Assembly (NCBI GenBank): GCA_937892395.1
Contig: CALAGJ010000158.1
Coordinates: 1 to 30,910, forward strand
Length of the DNA: 30,910 nucleotides
DNA from: an uncultured Parafilimonas sp.
GTDB taxonomy: Bacteria > Bacteroidota > Bacteroidia > Chitinophagales > Chitinophagaceae
Direction: 5' to 3'
The stretch's first letter is position 1. Each line of letters begins with the position of its first letter. This document shows positions 18,501 to 27,286 of the stretch, in pieces. Under the pieces are notes generated by a model. That model was not told where the DNA came from. It did no database searches and saw only the letters and a list, made by a program, of their open reading frames with translations. The position numbers and the translations under genes were made by a program.

Positions 18501-18746
18501 GCTTCATTTCTAAGGTTGAGAAACGTCTCAGTCGGGTTTGATTTCGCCAAATTTTCCAAATTACGAGGCATTTCCAAATTACAACTCGTTTTAACAGGTA
18601 GGAATATTCTAACCATTACTAAATACACTGGATTCGATCCTGAAGTTTCATCTGGTTTAACGAATTCTGCCTTTGAAAGAGGGGTTGACCATAATTCGAT
18701 GCCAAATATCAAATCATATCAGGTAGGCCTTAATGTCGGATTTTAA
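15546..18746 (+). CDS. SusC/RagA family TonB-dependent outer-membrane transporter
   Basis: The 1066-residue protein has a signal peptide (1-21, ending HVNA), a carboxypeptidase-regulatory-like N-terminal domain (~25-105; SINGKITDKRTGFPVVGATI, GTDGSFIISV, SYIGY), a TonB-box region (SEVVVTGVG), a plug (~120-230; LLRGINTIQGG, ILVDGI, IQGAAAGTLYGAQGANGVI) and a long barrel ending in Phe (VGLNVGF), the usual outer-membrane barrel signal. With its SusD partner it imports glycans or other bulky nutrients using TonB energy. The SusD gene follows after a 19-bp gap. No sigma/anti-sigma pair or hybrid kinase adjoins it, so its inducer is not visible. The only nearby degradative candidate is the divergent glycosidase-like lipoprotein. 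Confidence 0.95.
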   Translation: MRIVIYLLMAFVLLQPIHVNAQNKSINGKITDKRTGFPVVGATISAKGSRERTISGTDGSFIISVPTSVNSLVISYIGYNDQEVTITGGVLLISLSESIGSLSEVVVTGVGVATSKKKLGVAVESISAEKLPAAPTSSVDQALVGKIPGALIASADGTPGARTNILLRGINTIQGGTGPMILVDGIQIFSTDLSQLDLNNVERLEVIQGAAAGTLYGAQGANGVIQVFTKKGKFGKPQISFSTNYSVGTYINSGDVAKASLHGFKTDADNNVVTIDGDIAQQDVDNTYFGQIVWNRTITDKTILVNKPYNKNLSYYDHFDQIFRPAGTSNANISVSGAGDKSDYSFAISNNYQQSAINKNGGVNRTNLSSNLGFEVAKGLKFRSLTQLIYTKNTMNPYYQAGRNSIYEFLNVSPFYDFNQTLEDGNYPYYLGTGSVSVNGYNPNFYFQYVDGLRNSYDLIQNFDLNYKVNKFLELDAKYGLNYATTDERWIVKDQSQNVNVDLNQEWVAPYGSTPNGEIDDFKNSFFFQNLIGTAFLRTDFKNDFNLNLPITTTTQASFDYRDREDRFYTAYGLDLPPYDIYNQEQTATRFIQTDDRVPFVTYGYLLNQSIDYGTLAGISGGFRTDYSSAFGAGSKPFTFFRANGYLNLADFNFWSSLRNSVPIFKLRSGYGEAGIQPLPFDRYITLSTPTLGNGLVFNIPSISSNPDLKVETTNEFEIGTEFSINLLKNNSWLNTLNGSFTYWSRTSADVIYPVGQAPSTGLSGVKDNAFTLGSKGYQFQLNLGVLSTKNLTWNFTTNWSNQRSEIKSTKDGQDIILTLSAGSTNLVLRPGDLVGQIYGYKAFTSLDQTREDGSLYIPKEEQGNYAISSDGYVVDTSYNRILFTNEATAFGSPWPKFNASFINDIRFKDFLVFNFQFDWIYGAKLYNQTKEWMYRDGIHADYQRPVTINGETGAYASYYQSAYSDYFGSINGARNGTKDYFYEDASFLRLRNVSVGFDFAKFSKLRGISKLQLVLTGRNILTITKYTGFDPEVSSGLTNSAFERGVDHNSMPNIKSYQVGLNVGF

Positions 18747-18765
18747 TATTTTAAAAATTTAAATA

Positions 18766-20391
18766 ATGAAAAGATTAATTTTTTATATACCGTTTTTATT
18801 AGTTATCCTAGGTTCGTGCAAAAAGCAACTTGATGTAAAAAATCCAAATGAACCAACACCAGAGCAGGCCAAAACTGAGTCTGGGATAATATTCCTTTCT
18901 AAAGGTGGAGTTTACATAAATGGATTTAATGGTATTACAGATGATAAATATAATATTTTTTTAGGTAATAGTTATTTCTCACTTGGAAGAGCTTATCATG
19001 AATTAATGGCTGATGTTGTGGGTGCTTCGGCAGCAAATGCTATCATCAATCAAATCGGGGTTCCTGATTATGTTATTTTTGATAATGGTACTAAAGTAAC
19101 GAATAGCGCACCAATAAAACAAGTCTTGAGAATCAATAATACAATTACATCGCCTGGACAAAACCCTTTCTATTATGAATGGGCATGGATGTACTTTATG
19201 AATAATGCAATGAATCTTGTTTTGCAAACACTTCCCGAAGTGAGTTTTAGTGGAGATGTCACCTCAAAAGCAAACACCATTGCAGCTTGGGCTCATTTTT
19301 GGAAGGGCTATCTATATGGTAATATTGGTTCTATCTACTATGCAGGTATCATCAATGATGCAGTGAATTCTACCAATGGTCTTTACGTTTCAAAAGAGGC
19401 AACTATTGCAGAATCAAATAGGCAATATGATTTAGCTCTGGATGCCCTTGGAGCTATATCTAGTGATGCTGATTACACTTTGATACTGACACAACTTATC
19501 CCAGATTTTTGTCAAACAGGCAATGGAGGTGTGCTTACTAAGGAAATGTGGCGTAGAAATATTAGTTCCTTGAAAGCTAGAAATCTGTTAGTTAATAAAA
19601 GGATTAGTGAGATGAACTCTACAGATTGGAATGAAGTGCTCACTTTGGCAAATTCAGGAATTACAGATGGTGATTTTGTATTTACTGGTAGAGCACCAGA
19701 GACAAATTTTTTCTTTTCATCAAATAGTGGGAGTGTTTCAGCACAAACAGTAGGAGTGAGTAATACTCATTTCATTACTGAGCGCTTAATACAAGAATTT
19801 GAAATTGGTGATAAAAGATTGGAAAACAATTTTGAATTGAGATCCATCCCTCTAGTAGATCAAGGTGGTACAATAATTTATGGCACAAGATATCAAATGA
19901 TTGACGCAGGTGCTGGTATGCCAAACGTAGCTGTGTATGGTAATCAGACACCTAATGCTTTTGAGTTATTTATTGGTGCTTCTTATGAAGAAAATGAATT
20001 AATGAAAGCTGAAGCTAAAGTTAATTTGAATAATATAGACGAAGGACTCCAAAATTTGGATAAAGTAAGATCGTTACAGGGTTCTGGACTCTCTGCCACA
20101 AGCGGGACAGGTTTAAATCAGTCTGATGCTAAAGAACTAATAAGACGTGAGCGTAGGGTAGCACTATTATTCCGTGGCTTATCATTCTATGACGCAAGAA
20201 GACAAGGTTTTCTTGATGATATAAGCCAAGGTGGTGGAAGAACGAATGCAGTAGTAATGGACTTTGATGGAAACATAAATTCCAACTGTACAATCAATTA
20301 TAATTTTCTTGACTATTGGGATGTACCTGATGATGAATTATCATTAAATCCTCCAACAGAAGGGAGTGCTCCTGTAGCTAATCCAAAGTAG
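18766..20391 (+). CDS. SusD/RagB family outer-membrane lipoprotein
   Basis: The 541-residue product has a lipoprotein signal ILGSC (Cys18) and the SusD architecture: an N-terminal TPR-like helical part (YYEWAWMYFMNNAMNLVLQT, then WAHFWKGYLYGNIGSIYY) and the typical C-terminal half with EENELMKAEAKVNL, DKVRSLQG, LIRRERRVALLFRG and FYDARR, ending DDELSLNPP. SusD proteins sit as a lid on the SusC barrel and bind the substrate at the cell surface. It is 19 bp downstream of susC and closed by a strong terminator, so the operon is just susC-susD. Confidence 0.95.
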   Translation: MKRLIFYIPFLLVILGSCKKQLDVKNPNEPTPEQAKTESGIIFLSKGGVYINGFNGITDDKYNIFLGNSYFSLGRAYHELMADVVGASAANAIINQIGVPDYVIFDNGTKVTNSAPIKQVLRINNTITSPGQNPFYYEWAWMYFMNNAMNLVLQTLPEVSFSGDVTSKANTIAAWAHFWKGYLYGNIGSIYYAGIINDAVNSTNGLYVSKEATIAESNRQYDLALDALGAISSDADYTLILTQLIPDFCQTGNGGVLTKEMWRRNISSLKARNLLVNKRISEMNSTDWNEVLTLANSGITDGDFVFTGRAPETNFFFSSNSGSVSAQTVGVSNTHFITERLIQEFEIGDKRLENNFELRSIPLVDQGGTIIYGTRYQMIDAGAGMPNVAVYGNQTPNAFELFIGASYEENELMKAEAKVNLNNIDEGLQNLDKVRSLQGSGLSATSGTGLNQSDAKELIRRERRVALLFRGLSFYDARRQGFLDDISQGGGRTNAVVMDFDGNINSNCTINYNFLDYWDVPDDELSLNPPTEGSAPVANPK

Positions 20392-20409
20392 AGTAACAAA
20401 TTTATAATC

Positions 20410-20440
20410 AAAAGAGGCTGTGTTGAACACAGCCTCTTTT
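20410..20440 (+). terminator. Rho-independent terminator of the susCD operon
   Basis: AAAAGAGGCTGTGT (20410-20423) pairs with ACACAGCCTCTTTT (20427-20440), a 14-bp perfect stem with a 3-base loop that starts and ends in A/T runs, 18 bp after the SusD stop. The A/T symmetry means it might also work for minus-strand transcription of the SDR gene, which ends at 20524. Confidence 0.95.
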
Positions 20441-20523
20441 ATTTTCATGAAATTTCTTTACAAATAAGAAATTTTAAAGAGAAACTACTACCCAATTTGT
20501 TTACCTATTCATCTATTATTTTA

Positions 20524-21336
20524 TTACTTTCCATAAAACAACTGCTCAATTTCAGTATATGCTTGTACAGCTCCAACCTCAATCCTCCTTGCATACATTG
20601 CTTGAGCGTCTTCACCAGCCACATATCTTAATTGGTCTTTGCCATCTGTGGCGGCCATCCAAACATATTCACTAATTTGATCTGCGGTTGAATAATTTTT
20701 TTGGCGTTCTGAATCCATAAATACATCCATAACTTTTGCTATCTGGCTATTGTATTCTGCATGCTGTGTCAGTACTAATGAGCGAGTAGCAAAGTCAGTT
20801 AGGATACCCCCAGGTTCAATAGTTTTTACTTGTATTCCAAATGGTTTGAGTTCAAAAGCAAGACTTTCACTCCATCCTTCCAAACCCCATTTTGTAGCAT
20901 GATATACTGAGTTAAATGGTAGTGCTACCAAGCCACCTATTGAAGTTGTGGTTATAAAAATACCTGCCTTATTTTCTCTGAAGTGAGGAATAAATGATTG
21001 TGTAACTCGCATTACACCTAATAAATTCGTGTTGATTTGTTGTACAATTTGTTCATCTGTTGCGCCTTCAAATGGGCCTGCTAATCCATATCCTGCATTG
21101 TTAAATACAACATCAATCGTACCATAACTTACTGCCTGTGCAACTGCTTCTTTGATTTGATGAACATCTGTAACATCTAATGGTATCAGCCTAATATTTG
21201 GCATGCTTGATAGCTCATCTTCATGATTTGGATGACGCATAGTTGCAATAACATTCCACCCTTTTAAAGCAAAAAGTTTTGCAGTTGCTTTCCCCAAACC
21301 AGAGCTTGCTCCTGTTATAAAAATTGTTTTTTTCAT
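20524..21336 (-). CDS. Short-chain dehydrogenase/reductase (SDR), classical type
   Basis: This 270-residue Rossmann protein has TGASSGLGKA (8-17) for the NAD(P) cofactor, NNAGYG (79-84) and the active site S132 with Y145-x3-K149 (YHATK). The region ends with a variable substrate-binding part (PGGILTDF and beyond) that I cannot match to a particular substrate. It starts 43 bp downstream of lptB on the same strand and may be read from the lptB promoter, but there is no functional link I can name. Confidence 0.92.
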   Translation of the reverse strand: MKKTIFITGASSGLGKATAKLFALKGWNVIATMRHPNHEDELSSMPNIRLIPLDVTDVHQIKEAVAQAVSYGTIDVVFNNAGYGLAGPFEGATDEQIVQQINTNLLGVMRVTQSFIPHFRENKAGIFITTTSIGGLVALPFNSVYHATKWGLEGWSESLAFELKPFGIQVKTIEPGGILTDFATRSLVLTQHAEYNSQIAKVMDVFMDSERQKNYSTADQISEYVWMAATDGKDQLRYVAGEDAQAMYARRIEVGAVQAYTEIEQLFYGK

Positions 21337-21379
21337 AATTTAGTTTATATGGCATTTTCGATATTAATCTTATATCGTA

Positions 21380-22180
21380 TCAATTCATAGGAGGGCTTTC
21401 CGTTTTAGCTTTTACCACGCCACTTCTCCCCATTTCAAGAATCCAATCTTTTCGCTTAAGTTCAAAATTGGTACCCAAATAAAGCCTTCTTACTTGCTCA
21501 TCTGCTGCTAATTCTTCTGCGGTACCATGTTTGAAAATCTTGCCTTCTATGAGTAGATAAGCTCGGTCACAAATAGAAAGCGTTTCATTCACATTATGAT
21601 CCGTTATAAGTATGCCTATGTTTTTATATTTCAATCTTGCTACTACACTTTGAATGTCTTCAACCGCTATTGGATCTACCCCGGCAAAGGGTTCATCCAA
21701 TAAAATAAAATTTGGATTTACCGCCAAAGCTCTTGCAATTTCAGTACGGCGGCGTTCTCCACCACTTAGGCTATCTCCATTATTTTTCCTAACATGGTGT
21801 AGGTTAAACTCGTCTATCAATTCTTCTAATTTATTTAGCCGCTCTGTCTTTGTCAATTTTGTCATTTCAAGTACAGCCATGATATTATTTTCTACACTTA
21901 GCTTTCTAAATACGCTTGCTTCTTGCGGCAAATATCCAATACCCAACTGAGCCCGCTTATACATGGGCATTCTGGTTATATCCTCATCGTTGAGAAAAAC
22001 TTTTCCTTCATCTGCTCGTATTAGACCCACTACCATATAGAAAGTGGTAGTTTTTCCAGCCCCATTTGGGCCCAGTAATCCTACTATCTCTCCTTGCTGT
22101 ACTTGTACACTTACATCATTTACAACCGTGCGGCTTCTATATGTTTTAATGAGCTGCTCTGTACGTATAACCTGATTCAA
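21380..22180 (-). CDS. lptB: LPS export ABC transporter ATP-binding protein LptB
   Basis: The 266-residue ATPase has Walker A GPNGAGKTT (37-45), Q-loop YLPQ (84-87), signature LSGGERRR (138-145), Walker B FILLDEP (158-164) and a switch His in ILITDHNVNETL. The sequence GIGYLPQEASVFRKLSVENNI is characteristic of LptB, which powers extraction of lipopolysaccharide from the inner membrane together with LptF/LptG. The C-terminal tail (from about 235, YLGTNFELKRKDW onward) is longer than in E. coli LptB. The start codon lies 16 bp after a perfect -7 box on the minus strand. Confidence 0.93.
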   Translation of the reverse strand: MNQVIRTEQLIKTYRSRTVVNDVSVQVQQGEIVGLLGPNGAGKTTTFYMVVGLIRADEGKVFLNDEDITRMPMYKRAQLGIGYLPQEASVFRKLSVENNIMAVLEMTKLTKTERLNKLEELIDEFNLHHVRKNNGDSLSGGERRRTEIARALAVNPNFILLDEPFAGVDPIAVEDIQSVVARLKYKNIGILITDHNVNETLSICDRAYLLIEGKIFKHGTAEELAADEQVRRLYLGTNFELKRKDWILEMGRSGVVKAKTESPPMN

Positions 22181-22196
22181 AACTTATGATTTAAAA

Positions 22197-22204
22197 CAAA
22201 AATA
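22197..22204 (-). promoter_or_regulatory. Candidate -7 element of lptB
   Basis: On the minus strand TATTTTTG is an exact TAnnTTTG match, 16 bp before the lptB ATG at 22180. A TTTG at 22232-22235 is 27 bp upstream, too far for the normal 19-21-bp spacing. Confidence 0.5.
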
Positions 22205-22295
22205 GTCTATGGCATATTATCTTACTCAGCACAAACAGGCTTTAACCTATTTTTTTATTTATTTGCATGCTTTCAAACGAATATTCACGACATCC

Positions 22296-23249
22296 ATGAA
22301 GATAACGCAACACATTAGCGAAGCAAAAAATACATTGGTATCATTTGAAATATTACCACCTCTCAAAGGAAAGAGTATTAATTCTATATATGATCATTTG
22401 GACCCATTGATGGAGTATAAACCTTCTTGGATAAATGTAACTTATCATAGAAGCGAAACCGCTTTTAAAAAAAGGAGTGATGCCAGTTTTGAAAAGGTGG
22501 AGATAAGAAAAAGACCTGGCACCGTTGGCATCTGCGCTGCCATAATGAATCATTATAAAATTGATGCTGTACCACATATTATTTGCGGTGGTTTTAAAAA
22601 GAGAGAAACTGAAGATGCATTAATTGACCTAAATTTTTTGGGTATTGACAATATATTGGTAATAAGAGGTGATGCTTCAAAAAATGAAAGTCTTTTTGAA
22701 CCTGAGCCGGATGGACACACTTATGCTATTGACCTTATGAAGCAAGTGGTGAACCTAAATCATGGAATATATATTGATGAAGATATAAGAGATGGAGGCC
22801 ATACTAAATTTTGTATTGGCGTAGCCGGGTATCCGGAGAAACATTTTGAAGCACCAAACTTAGATGTTGATTTAAAATGGTTAAAAGCTAAAGTAGATGC
22901 CGGTGCTGATTACATAATGACACAAATGTTTTTTGATAATGCTAAATTCTTTGAGTTTGTAAAAAACTGTAGATCAGTTGGCATTGAAGTACCTATTATA
23001 CCCGGCTTGAAGCCAATTACTACAAAAAAACAACTTACCTTATTGCCCCGTATTTTCCATGTGGATATTCCTTCGGATTTAGCCAATGAATTATTAAGAT
23101 GCAAGACAGATGCAGACTGTGAAGTAGTAGGCGTGGAATGGTTAATAGCCCAAAGCAAAGCTTTGAAAGAATATGGTGTGCCGGTATTGCATTATTATAC
23201 GCTTGGCAAGCCCAGTTTAATAGCGAAGGTGGTAAAGCAGGTACTTTAA
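22296..23249 (+). CDS. metF: Methylenetetrahydrofolate reductase
   Basis: The 317-residue enzyme reduces 5,10-methylene-THF to 5-methyl-THF for methionine synthesis using FAD. Seen motifs are VSFEILPPLKGKS near the N-terminus (matching SFEFFPP), NVTYHRSE, the HIICGGFKKRETEDALIDL block followed by ILVIRGD, FCIGVAGYPEKH, and DYIMTQMFFD with PIIPGLKPI. An upstream in-frame ATG at 22209 would add 29 residues (MAYYLTQHKQALTYFF...) with no family match, so I place the start at MKITQHISEAKNTLVSFE (22296), which gives the normal family length. Divergent from lptB. Confidence 0.95.
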   Translation: MKITQHISEAKNTLVSFEILPPLKGKSINSIYDHLDPLMEYKPSWINVTYHRSETAFKKRSDASFEKVEIRKRPGTVGICAAIMNHYKIDAVPHIICGGFKKRETEDALIDLNFLGIDNILVIRGDASKNESLFEPEPDGHTYAIDLMKQVVNLNHGIYIDEDIRDGGHTKFCIGVAGYPEKHFEAPNLDVDLKWLKAKVDAGADYIMTQMFFDNAKFFEFVKNCRSVGIEVPIIPGLKPITTKKQLTLLPRIFHVDIPSDLANELLRCKTDADCEVVGVEWLIAQSKALKEYGVPVLHYYTLGKPSLIAKVVKQVL

Positions 23250-23313
23250 AAAAAACTTGGAAGATGATCTTTACATTCCAATCATTAGATTTTCAGAATA
23301 TTAGATAATAGTC

Positions 23314-23348
23314 AAAAAAAATGCAGCATTGATTGCTCAATCCTGCAT
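23314..23348 (-). terminator. Terminator after the LytTR regulator
   Basis: On the minus strand ATGCAG pairs with CTGCAT, with an inner GATTG/CAATC stem and a 4-base bulge, followed by an eight-T run. It lies 29 bp after the stop of the response regulator gene. On the plus strand it lacks a T-tract, so it does not clearly end metF. Confidence 0.8.
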
Positions 23349-23376
23349 AAATCTTCAACACAGATGGTATATTATT

Positions 23377-24111
23377 TTACAAACTCATCATCTCTTTAAA
23401 CTTTACGGTTTGCCTTCTGCTTACTTCTATTTTTTCCCCACCTTTTAATTCTACTAAAAGTCCTCCATTAAAATATGGTTCAATTTTTTCAATCCAGCGC
23501 AGGTTAATAATATGCTTTCTGTTTGCCCTGAAAAAAAATCTGGGGTCTAACCTTTCTTCCAATGCATTCAGCGATTTTAGTATAAGTGGCTTATTGGTAC
23601 TGAAAAAAACTTTGGCATAATTACCAACACTTTCAAACAATCTTATTTCACTAAGTTTTACAAACCAACACCTTTCTCCATCTTTTACAAATACTTGATC
23701 TTCTTCTGTAAGTGGGCCACGATTAAAATTATTTTGATCTTCTACTTTTCTTCTGCTTATTTCAAATTGAAGTTTTTGAATAGCATCACTAAGTCTGCGT
23801 GGTTCTATGGGTTTTAGTAAGTAGTCCAATGCATTTACCTCAAAAGCTTTAAGTGCATATTCATCATAGGCTGTTGTAAAAATTACATGTGGGCTCCGCT
23901 CCAAACTAGATAACAAGTCAAACCCGGTTTGCCCCGGCATTTGAATATCTAAAAATATCAAATCGGGATTTTGAAGCTCAATTTTTTCAATACCCTCTTC
24001 GGCATTTGCAGCCTCATCTATAACTAATATTTCGGCATGTTCTGTAAGCAGCTTCTTCAGTTCATTGCGGGCCAATCTTTCATCATCAACAATAATTGCT
24101 TTTATAGACAT
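23377..24111 (-). CDS. LytTR-family response regulator
   Basis: The 244-residue protein has an N-terminal receiver (1-120) with acidic pocket DDE (9-11), phospho-acceptor D55 (LIFLDIQMPG), TT at 79-80 and K100 (YLLKP). A LytTR DNA-binding domain occupies about 140-244 (EDQVFVKDGERCWFVKL, IRLFESVGNYAKVFF, FRANRKHIINLRWI, VSRRQTVKFKEM). It binds DNA as a transcription factor once phosphorylated by the adjacent kinase, 18 bp upstream on the same strand. Target genes cannot be deduced from this window. Confidence 0.95.
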   Translation of the reverse strand: MSIKAIIVDDERLARNELKKLLTEHAEILVIDEAANAEEGIEKIELQNPDLIFLDIQMPGQTGFDLLSSLERSPHVIFTTAYDEYALKAFEVNALDYLLKPIEPRRLSDAIQKLQFEISRRKVEDQNNFNRGPLTEEDQVFVKDGERCWFVKLSEIRLFESVGNYAKVFFSTNKPLILKSLNALEERLDPRFFFRANRKHIINLRWIEKIEPYFNGGLLVELKGGEKIEVSRRQTVKFKEMMSL

Positions 24112-24129
24112 AATATATCGTTTTTAATA

Positions 24130-25176
24130 TTAATGAGCAGTTACAGGTAGAATTACTCTTGCTTCTACCATATTTCCATTTATGTTTTTTATATAAAAAT
24201 CAGCCTTTTCACCATATAGCAACTTCAATCTGCTAATGGTGCCGGAAATGCCAAAACCTTCATGCTTATCCTGTACACCAAGCATTCCTGTGTTTTGAAC
24301 AATCAGTTCATGATGATCTGCTTTAAAATCAGAAATAACACGCACTACACCGCCTTGCACCTGCTTGCTAATGCCATGTTTAATGGCATTCTCCACCAGC
24401 GTTTGGAGCATCATAGGTGGCACTTGTTGATCTAATGTGTCATCATCAATTACATACTCCACTTTGAGTCGGTCCTCAAAGCGAATTTGTTCCAACTCTA
24501 AATAATCTTGAACAATATCCAATTCCTTTTCCAGCGTAGAAGTTTCAATTTTTTCTGCCTGCATACTGCTACGCAGAATATTACTAAGCTCTGTTATCGC
24601 TTTTCGGGCTCTTTCAGGATTTTCATCTACCAAAGCACGGATGCTATTTAGGGCATTGAAAATAAAATGTGGATTGATATGTGATTTGATAGTTTTAAGT
24701 TCCAGCTCTTTAACCAAACTTTGCAAACGAACCCTATCTAATTCAGTATTACTAAAAGACTGTATATAATGCCAGATATAATAAATAGATACCCAAACTA
24801 AAATGATTGGCGAATCATTGAGCAGGTTGTAGAAAAATCGCTTTTCAACCGTTGCCTTAATTTTCGGATCATACCACGCAAAAAGTTCTACCAAACTACT
24901 ATTTAAATAACTATATGCCGTACAAATACCTATTACAAGTAATAATAAGTACAACCATTGCTTACCATAAAGAGGAGGTAGAAAATTAAATCGTAGTATA
25001 AAAAACCGCATGATATGCGTAAATGAAAGACCAAGTACTATAGCCAAAGCCAACCGTTTATTCATGATATCAGTTAGCTCCTGAGAAAAAATATTTGCAA
25101 AGAATATCAGTGTTAGGGCATAGAATGCCCATCCCCCCAACTGACACCACCAATACAGTGATTTTGTATTCTTCAT
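24130..25176 (-). CDS. LytS/YehU-type sensor histidine kinase
   Basis: The 348-residue membrane protein has four hydrophobic segments (about 13-32, 43-62, 73-95, 118-137) and no obvious periplasmic sensor domain. The His_kinase box SHINPHFIFNALN (165-177, H170 phospho-acceptor) follows a short helix (QSLVKELELKTIKS). An HATPase domain completes it: VPPMMLQTLVENAIKHGI (N-box) and the GFGISG glycine motif. It should phosphorylate the LytTR regulator 18 bp downstream. The minus strand has TACTTTTG at 25181-25188, a perfect -7 match, only 4 bp from the ATG; if used, the mRNA would be nearly leaderless. Confidence 0.95.
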   Translation of the reverse strand: MKNTKSLYWWCQLGGWAFYALTLIFFANIFSQELTDIMNKRLALAIVLGLSFTHIMRFFILRFNFLPPLYGKQWLYLLLLVIGICTAYSYLNSSLVELFAWYDPKIKATVEKRFFYNLLNDSPIILVWVSIYYIWHYIQSFSNTELDRVRLQSLVKELELKTIKSHINPHFIFNALNSIRALVDENPERARKAITELSNILRSSMQAEKIETSTLEKELDIVQDYLELEQIRFEDRLKVEYVIDDDTLDQQVPPMMLQTLVENAIKHGISKQVQGGVVRVISDFKADHHELIVQNTGMLGVQDKHEGFGISGTISRLKLLYGEKADFYIKNINGNMVEARVILPVTAH

Positions 25177-25326
25177 TAATCAAAAGTATATTTTTGATGC
25201 TGCAAGCACCATTTTTATGTGATTAGTGGTTAAATAATGAGTTATTTGGTAAAGAAAGATATTATCTGACTCAACTAAAAGGGGTCATATTCCGTTATTA
25301 AGTGAACTATCCCAATATTTTCACAC

Positions 25327-25334
25327 TATTTTTG
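25327..25334 (+). promoter_or_regulatory. Candidate -7 element of dxs
   Basis: TATTTTTG is an exact TAnnTTTG match, 20 bp before the ATG at 25355. I see no TTTG at the expected -33 position. Confidence 0.5.
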
Positions 25335-25354
25335 CCACTCAATTTTATTATTTA

Positions 25355-27286
25355 ATGGAACCTAAAGCAGGGCCCCTTCTCAGCAGTATTAATAATCCGG
25401 ATGATTTGAAAAAATTGTCCAGAGAACAATTACATCAGGTTTGTGATGAACTGCGTCAATACATTGTAGATATTGTAAGTGTTTATGGCGGTCATTTTGC
25501 AGCCAGTCTTGGTGTAGTAGAATTGTCTGTGGCTTTGCACTATGTGTACAATACTCCTTATGATCAGTTGGTATGGGATGTAGGACACCAAGCTTATGGC
25601 CATAAAATACTAACGGGCCGTAGAGATAATTTCATCACCAATAGAAAATATGGGGGCTTGAGTGGATTCCCTAAAAGAACTGAAAGTGAATATGACACTT
25701 TTGGGGTAGGGCACAGTTCCACTTCTATATCGGGTGCTTTGGGTATGGCTATGGCTGCTAAGTATAAGGGTGAAAACAGGAAGTCTGTTGCCATAATTGG
25801 TGATGGTGCCATGACAGCAGGTCTTGCATTTGAAGGGCTCAATCATGCCGGAGTAGCAGATAGCGATTTGCTTGTAATCCTCAACGATAATTGTATGAGC
25901 ATTGACCCAAATGTGGGAGCGCTAAAGGAATACCTTACAGACATTACCACAAGTCCTACTTACAATAAAATGCGGGATGATGTATGGAATCTACTGGGCA
26001 AACTCCCCGCAGGCAAAAAGTTTTCAAGAGATGTAGCCAGCAAACTGGAAGCAGGCATGAAAGGGATGATAAGTAAAAGTAGCAACCTCTTTGAAGCACT
26101 CAAGTTTAGATATTTTGGCCCGATAGATGGGCATAATATTACCAAGCTTACGGATACATTAAATGACCTTAAAAAAATACCCGGCCCAAAACTTTTACAC
26201 ATCATTACTGTCAAGGGTAAGGGCTATGAGCTGGCAGAAAAGGATCAAACCAAATGGCATGCACCTGGTTTATTTGATAAAGTAACTGGCGAAATTTTTA
26301 AAAAGAAATACGACCTTCCACAACCTCCAAAATACCAGGATGTATTTGGTCATACAATAATAGAACTTGCGGAGCAGAACGATACTATAATGGGTATTAC
26401 ACCGGCTATGCCAAGTGGATCATCCTTAAAATTTATGATGGAAAAAATGCCCCATCGTGCTTTTGATGTGGGTATTTGTGAACAACATGCGGTTACTGTA
26501 AGTGCTGGGTTGGCTACACAAGGCATGAGGGTGTTTTGTAATATTTATTCATCTTTCATGCAGCGTGCTTATGATCAAGTGGTGCATGATGTGGCTATAC
26601 AAAAACTGCCGGTAATATTTTGTTTAGATAGAGCGGGTCTTGTTGGTGAAGACGGTCCTACACATCATGGTGCTTATGATATAGCATACATGCGTTGTAT
26701 ACCAAATTTAATAGTGGCTGCGCCAATGAATGAAAGTGAGCTAAGGAATATGATGTATTCCGCTCAAAGCGAAGAAAATAAATTGCCTTATGTCATTCGC
26801 TATCCACGTGGTGAAGGAGTAATGCCTGAATGGAAAACCCCTTTTAAATACATAACTCCAGGTACTGGAAGAAAACTAAAGGACGGCCGAGATATAGCAA
26901 TTTTAACTTATGGTCATCCGGGAAATTTTGCTACAGCAGCCATACGTGAGTTACGTACAGAGGGCATTGATCCAGCACATTATGACATGCGCTTTGTAAA
27001 ACCCTTAGATGAACAAATGCTACATGAAGTGTTTGGTAAATATCAAACAATAATAACCGTGGAAGATGGAACCGTGCAAGGAGGTTTTGGGTCAGCCATT
27101 TTAGAGTTTATGGCATCCCATCATTATACATCAGTAGTTAAAATTATTGGCATACCGGATGCCATCATAGAGCATGGCACACCAAAAGAATTATACAAAG
27201 AATGTGCTTATGATGCAGCAGGAATTGCTGAAACTGTCAGAGGCACATTGGGCAAAACGAATAGAGTAATGAAACTATTGGGTTAA
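25355..27286 (+). CDS. dxs: 1-deoxy-D-xylulose-5-phosphate synthase
   Basis: The 643-residue enzyme condenses pyruvate and glyceraldehyde-3-phosphate to DXP, the first step of the MEP isoprenoid pathway, using thiamine diphosphate. Seen: YGGHFAASLGVVEL (44-57), DVGHQAYGHKILTGRR (75-90), ThDP/Mg motif GDGAMTAG (149-156) with the LNDN partner (176-179), FRYFGPIDGHN, VKGKGYELAE, the transketolase pyrimidine-domain block DVGICEQHAVTVSAGLA and the DRAGLVGEDGPTHHGAYD motif. Position 180 is Cys (NDNCMSI) where Glu or Asp is often seen. Length is normal. No other MEP gene adjoins; it is divergent from the kinase gene. Confidence 0.97.
   Translation: MEPKAGPLLSSINNPDDLKKLSREQLHQVCDELRQYIVDIVSVYGGHFAASLGVVELSVALHYVYNTPYDQLVWDVGHQAYGHKILTGRRDNFITNRKYGGLSGFPKRTESEYDTFGVGHSSTSISGALGMAMAAKYKGENRKSVAIIGDGAMTAGLAFEGLNHAGVADSDLLVILNDNCMSIDPNVGALKEYLTDITTSPTYNKMRDDVWNLLGKLPAGKKFSRDVASKLEAGMKGMISKSSNLFEALKFRYFGPIDGHNITKLTDTLNDLKKIPGPKLLHIITVKGKGYELAEKDQTKWHAPGLFDKVTGEIFKKKYDLPQPPKYQDVFGHTIIELAEQNDTIMGITPAMPSGSSLKFMMEKMPHRAFDVGICEQHAVTVSAGLATQGMRVFCNIYSSFMQRAYDQVVHDVAIQKLPVIFCLDRAGLVGEDGPTHHGAYDIAYMRCIPNLIVAAPMNESELRNMMYSAQSEENKLPYVIRYPRGEGVMPEWKTPFKYITPGTGRKLKDGRDIAILTYGHPGNFATAAIRELRTEGIDPAHYDMRFVKPLDEQMLHEVFGKYQTIITVEDGTVQGGFGSAILEFMASHHYTSVVKIIGIPDAIIEHGTPKELYKECAYDAAGIAETVRGTLGKTNRVMKLLG

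Noticed and set aside
20450..20474. AAATTTCTT/AAGAAATTT palindrome after the susCD terminator
   Set aside because: Nine A/T-rich pairs with no T-tract in an AT-rich gap could arise by chance, and the stem just upstream is a far better terminator.
22209..22295. Longer start for metF
   Set aside because: The 29 extra residues have no counterpart in the MetF family; the ATG at 22296 gives the usual N-terminus.
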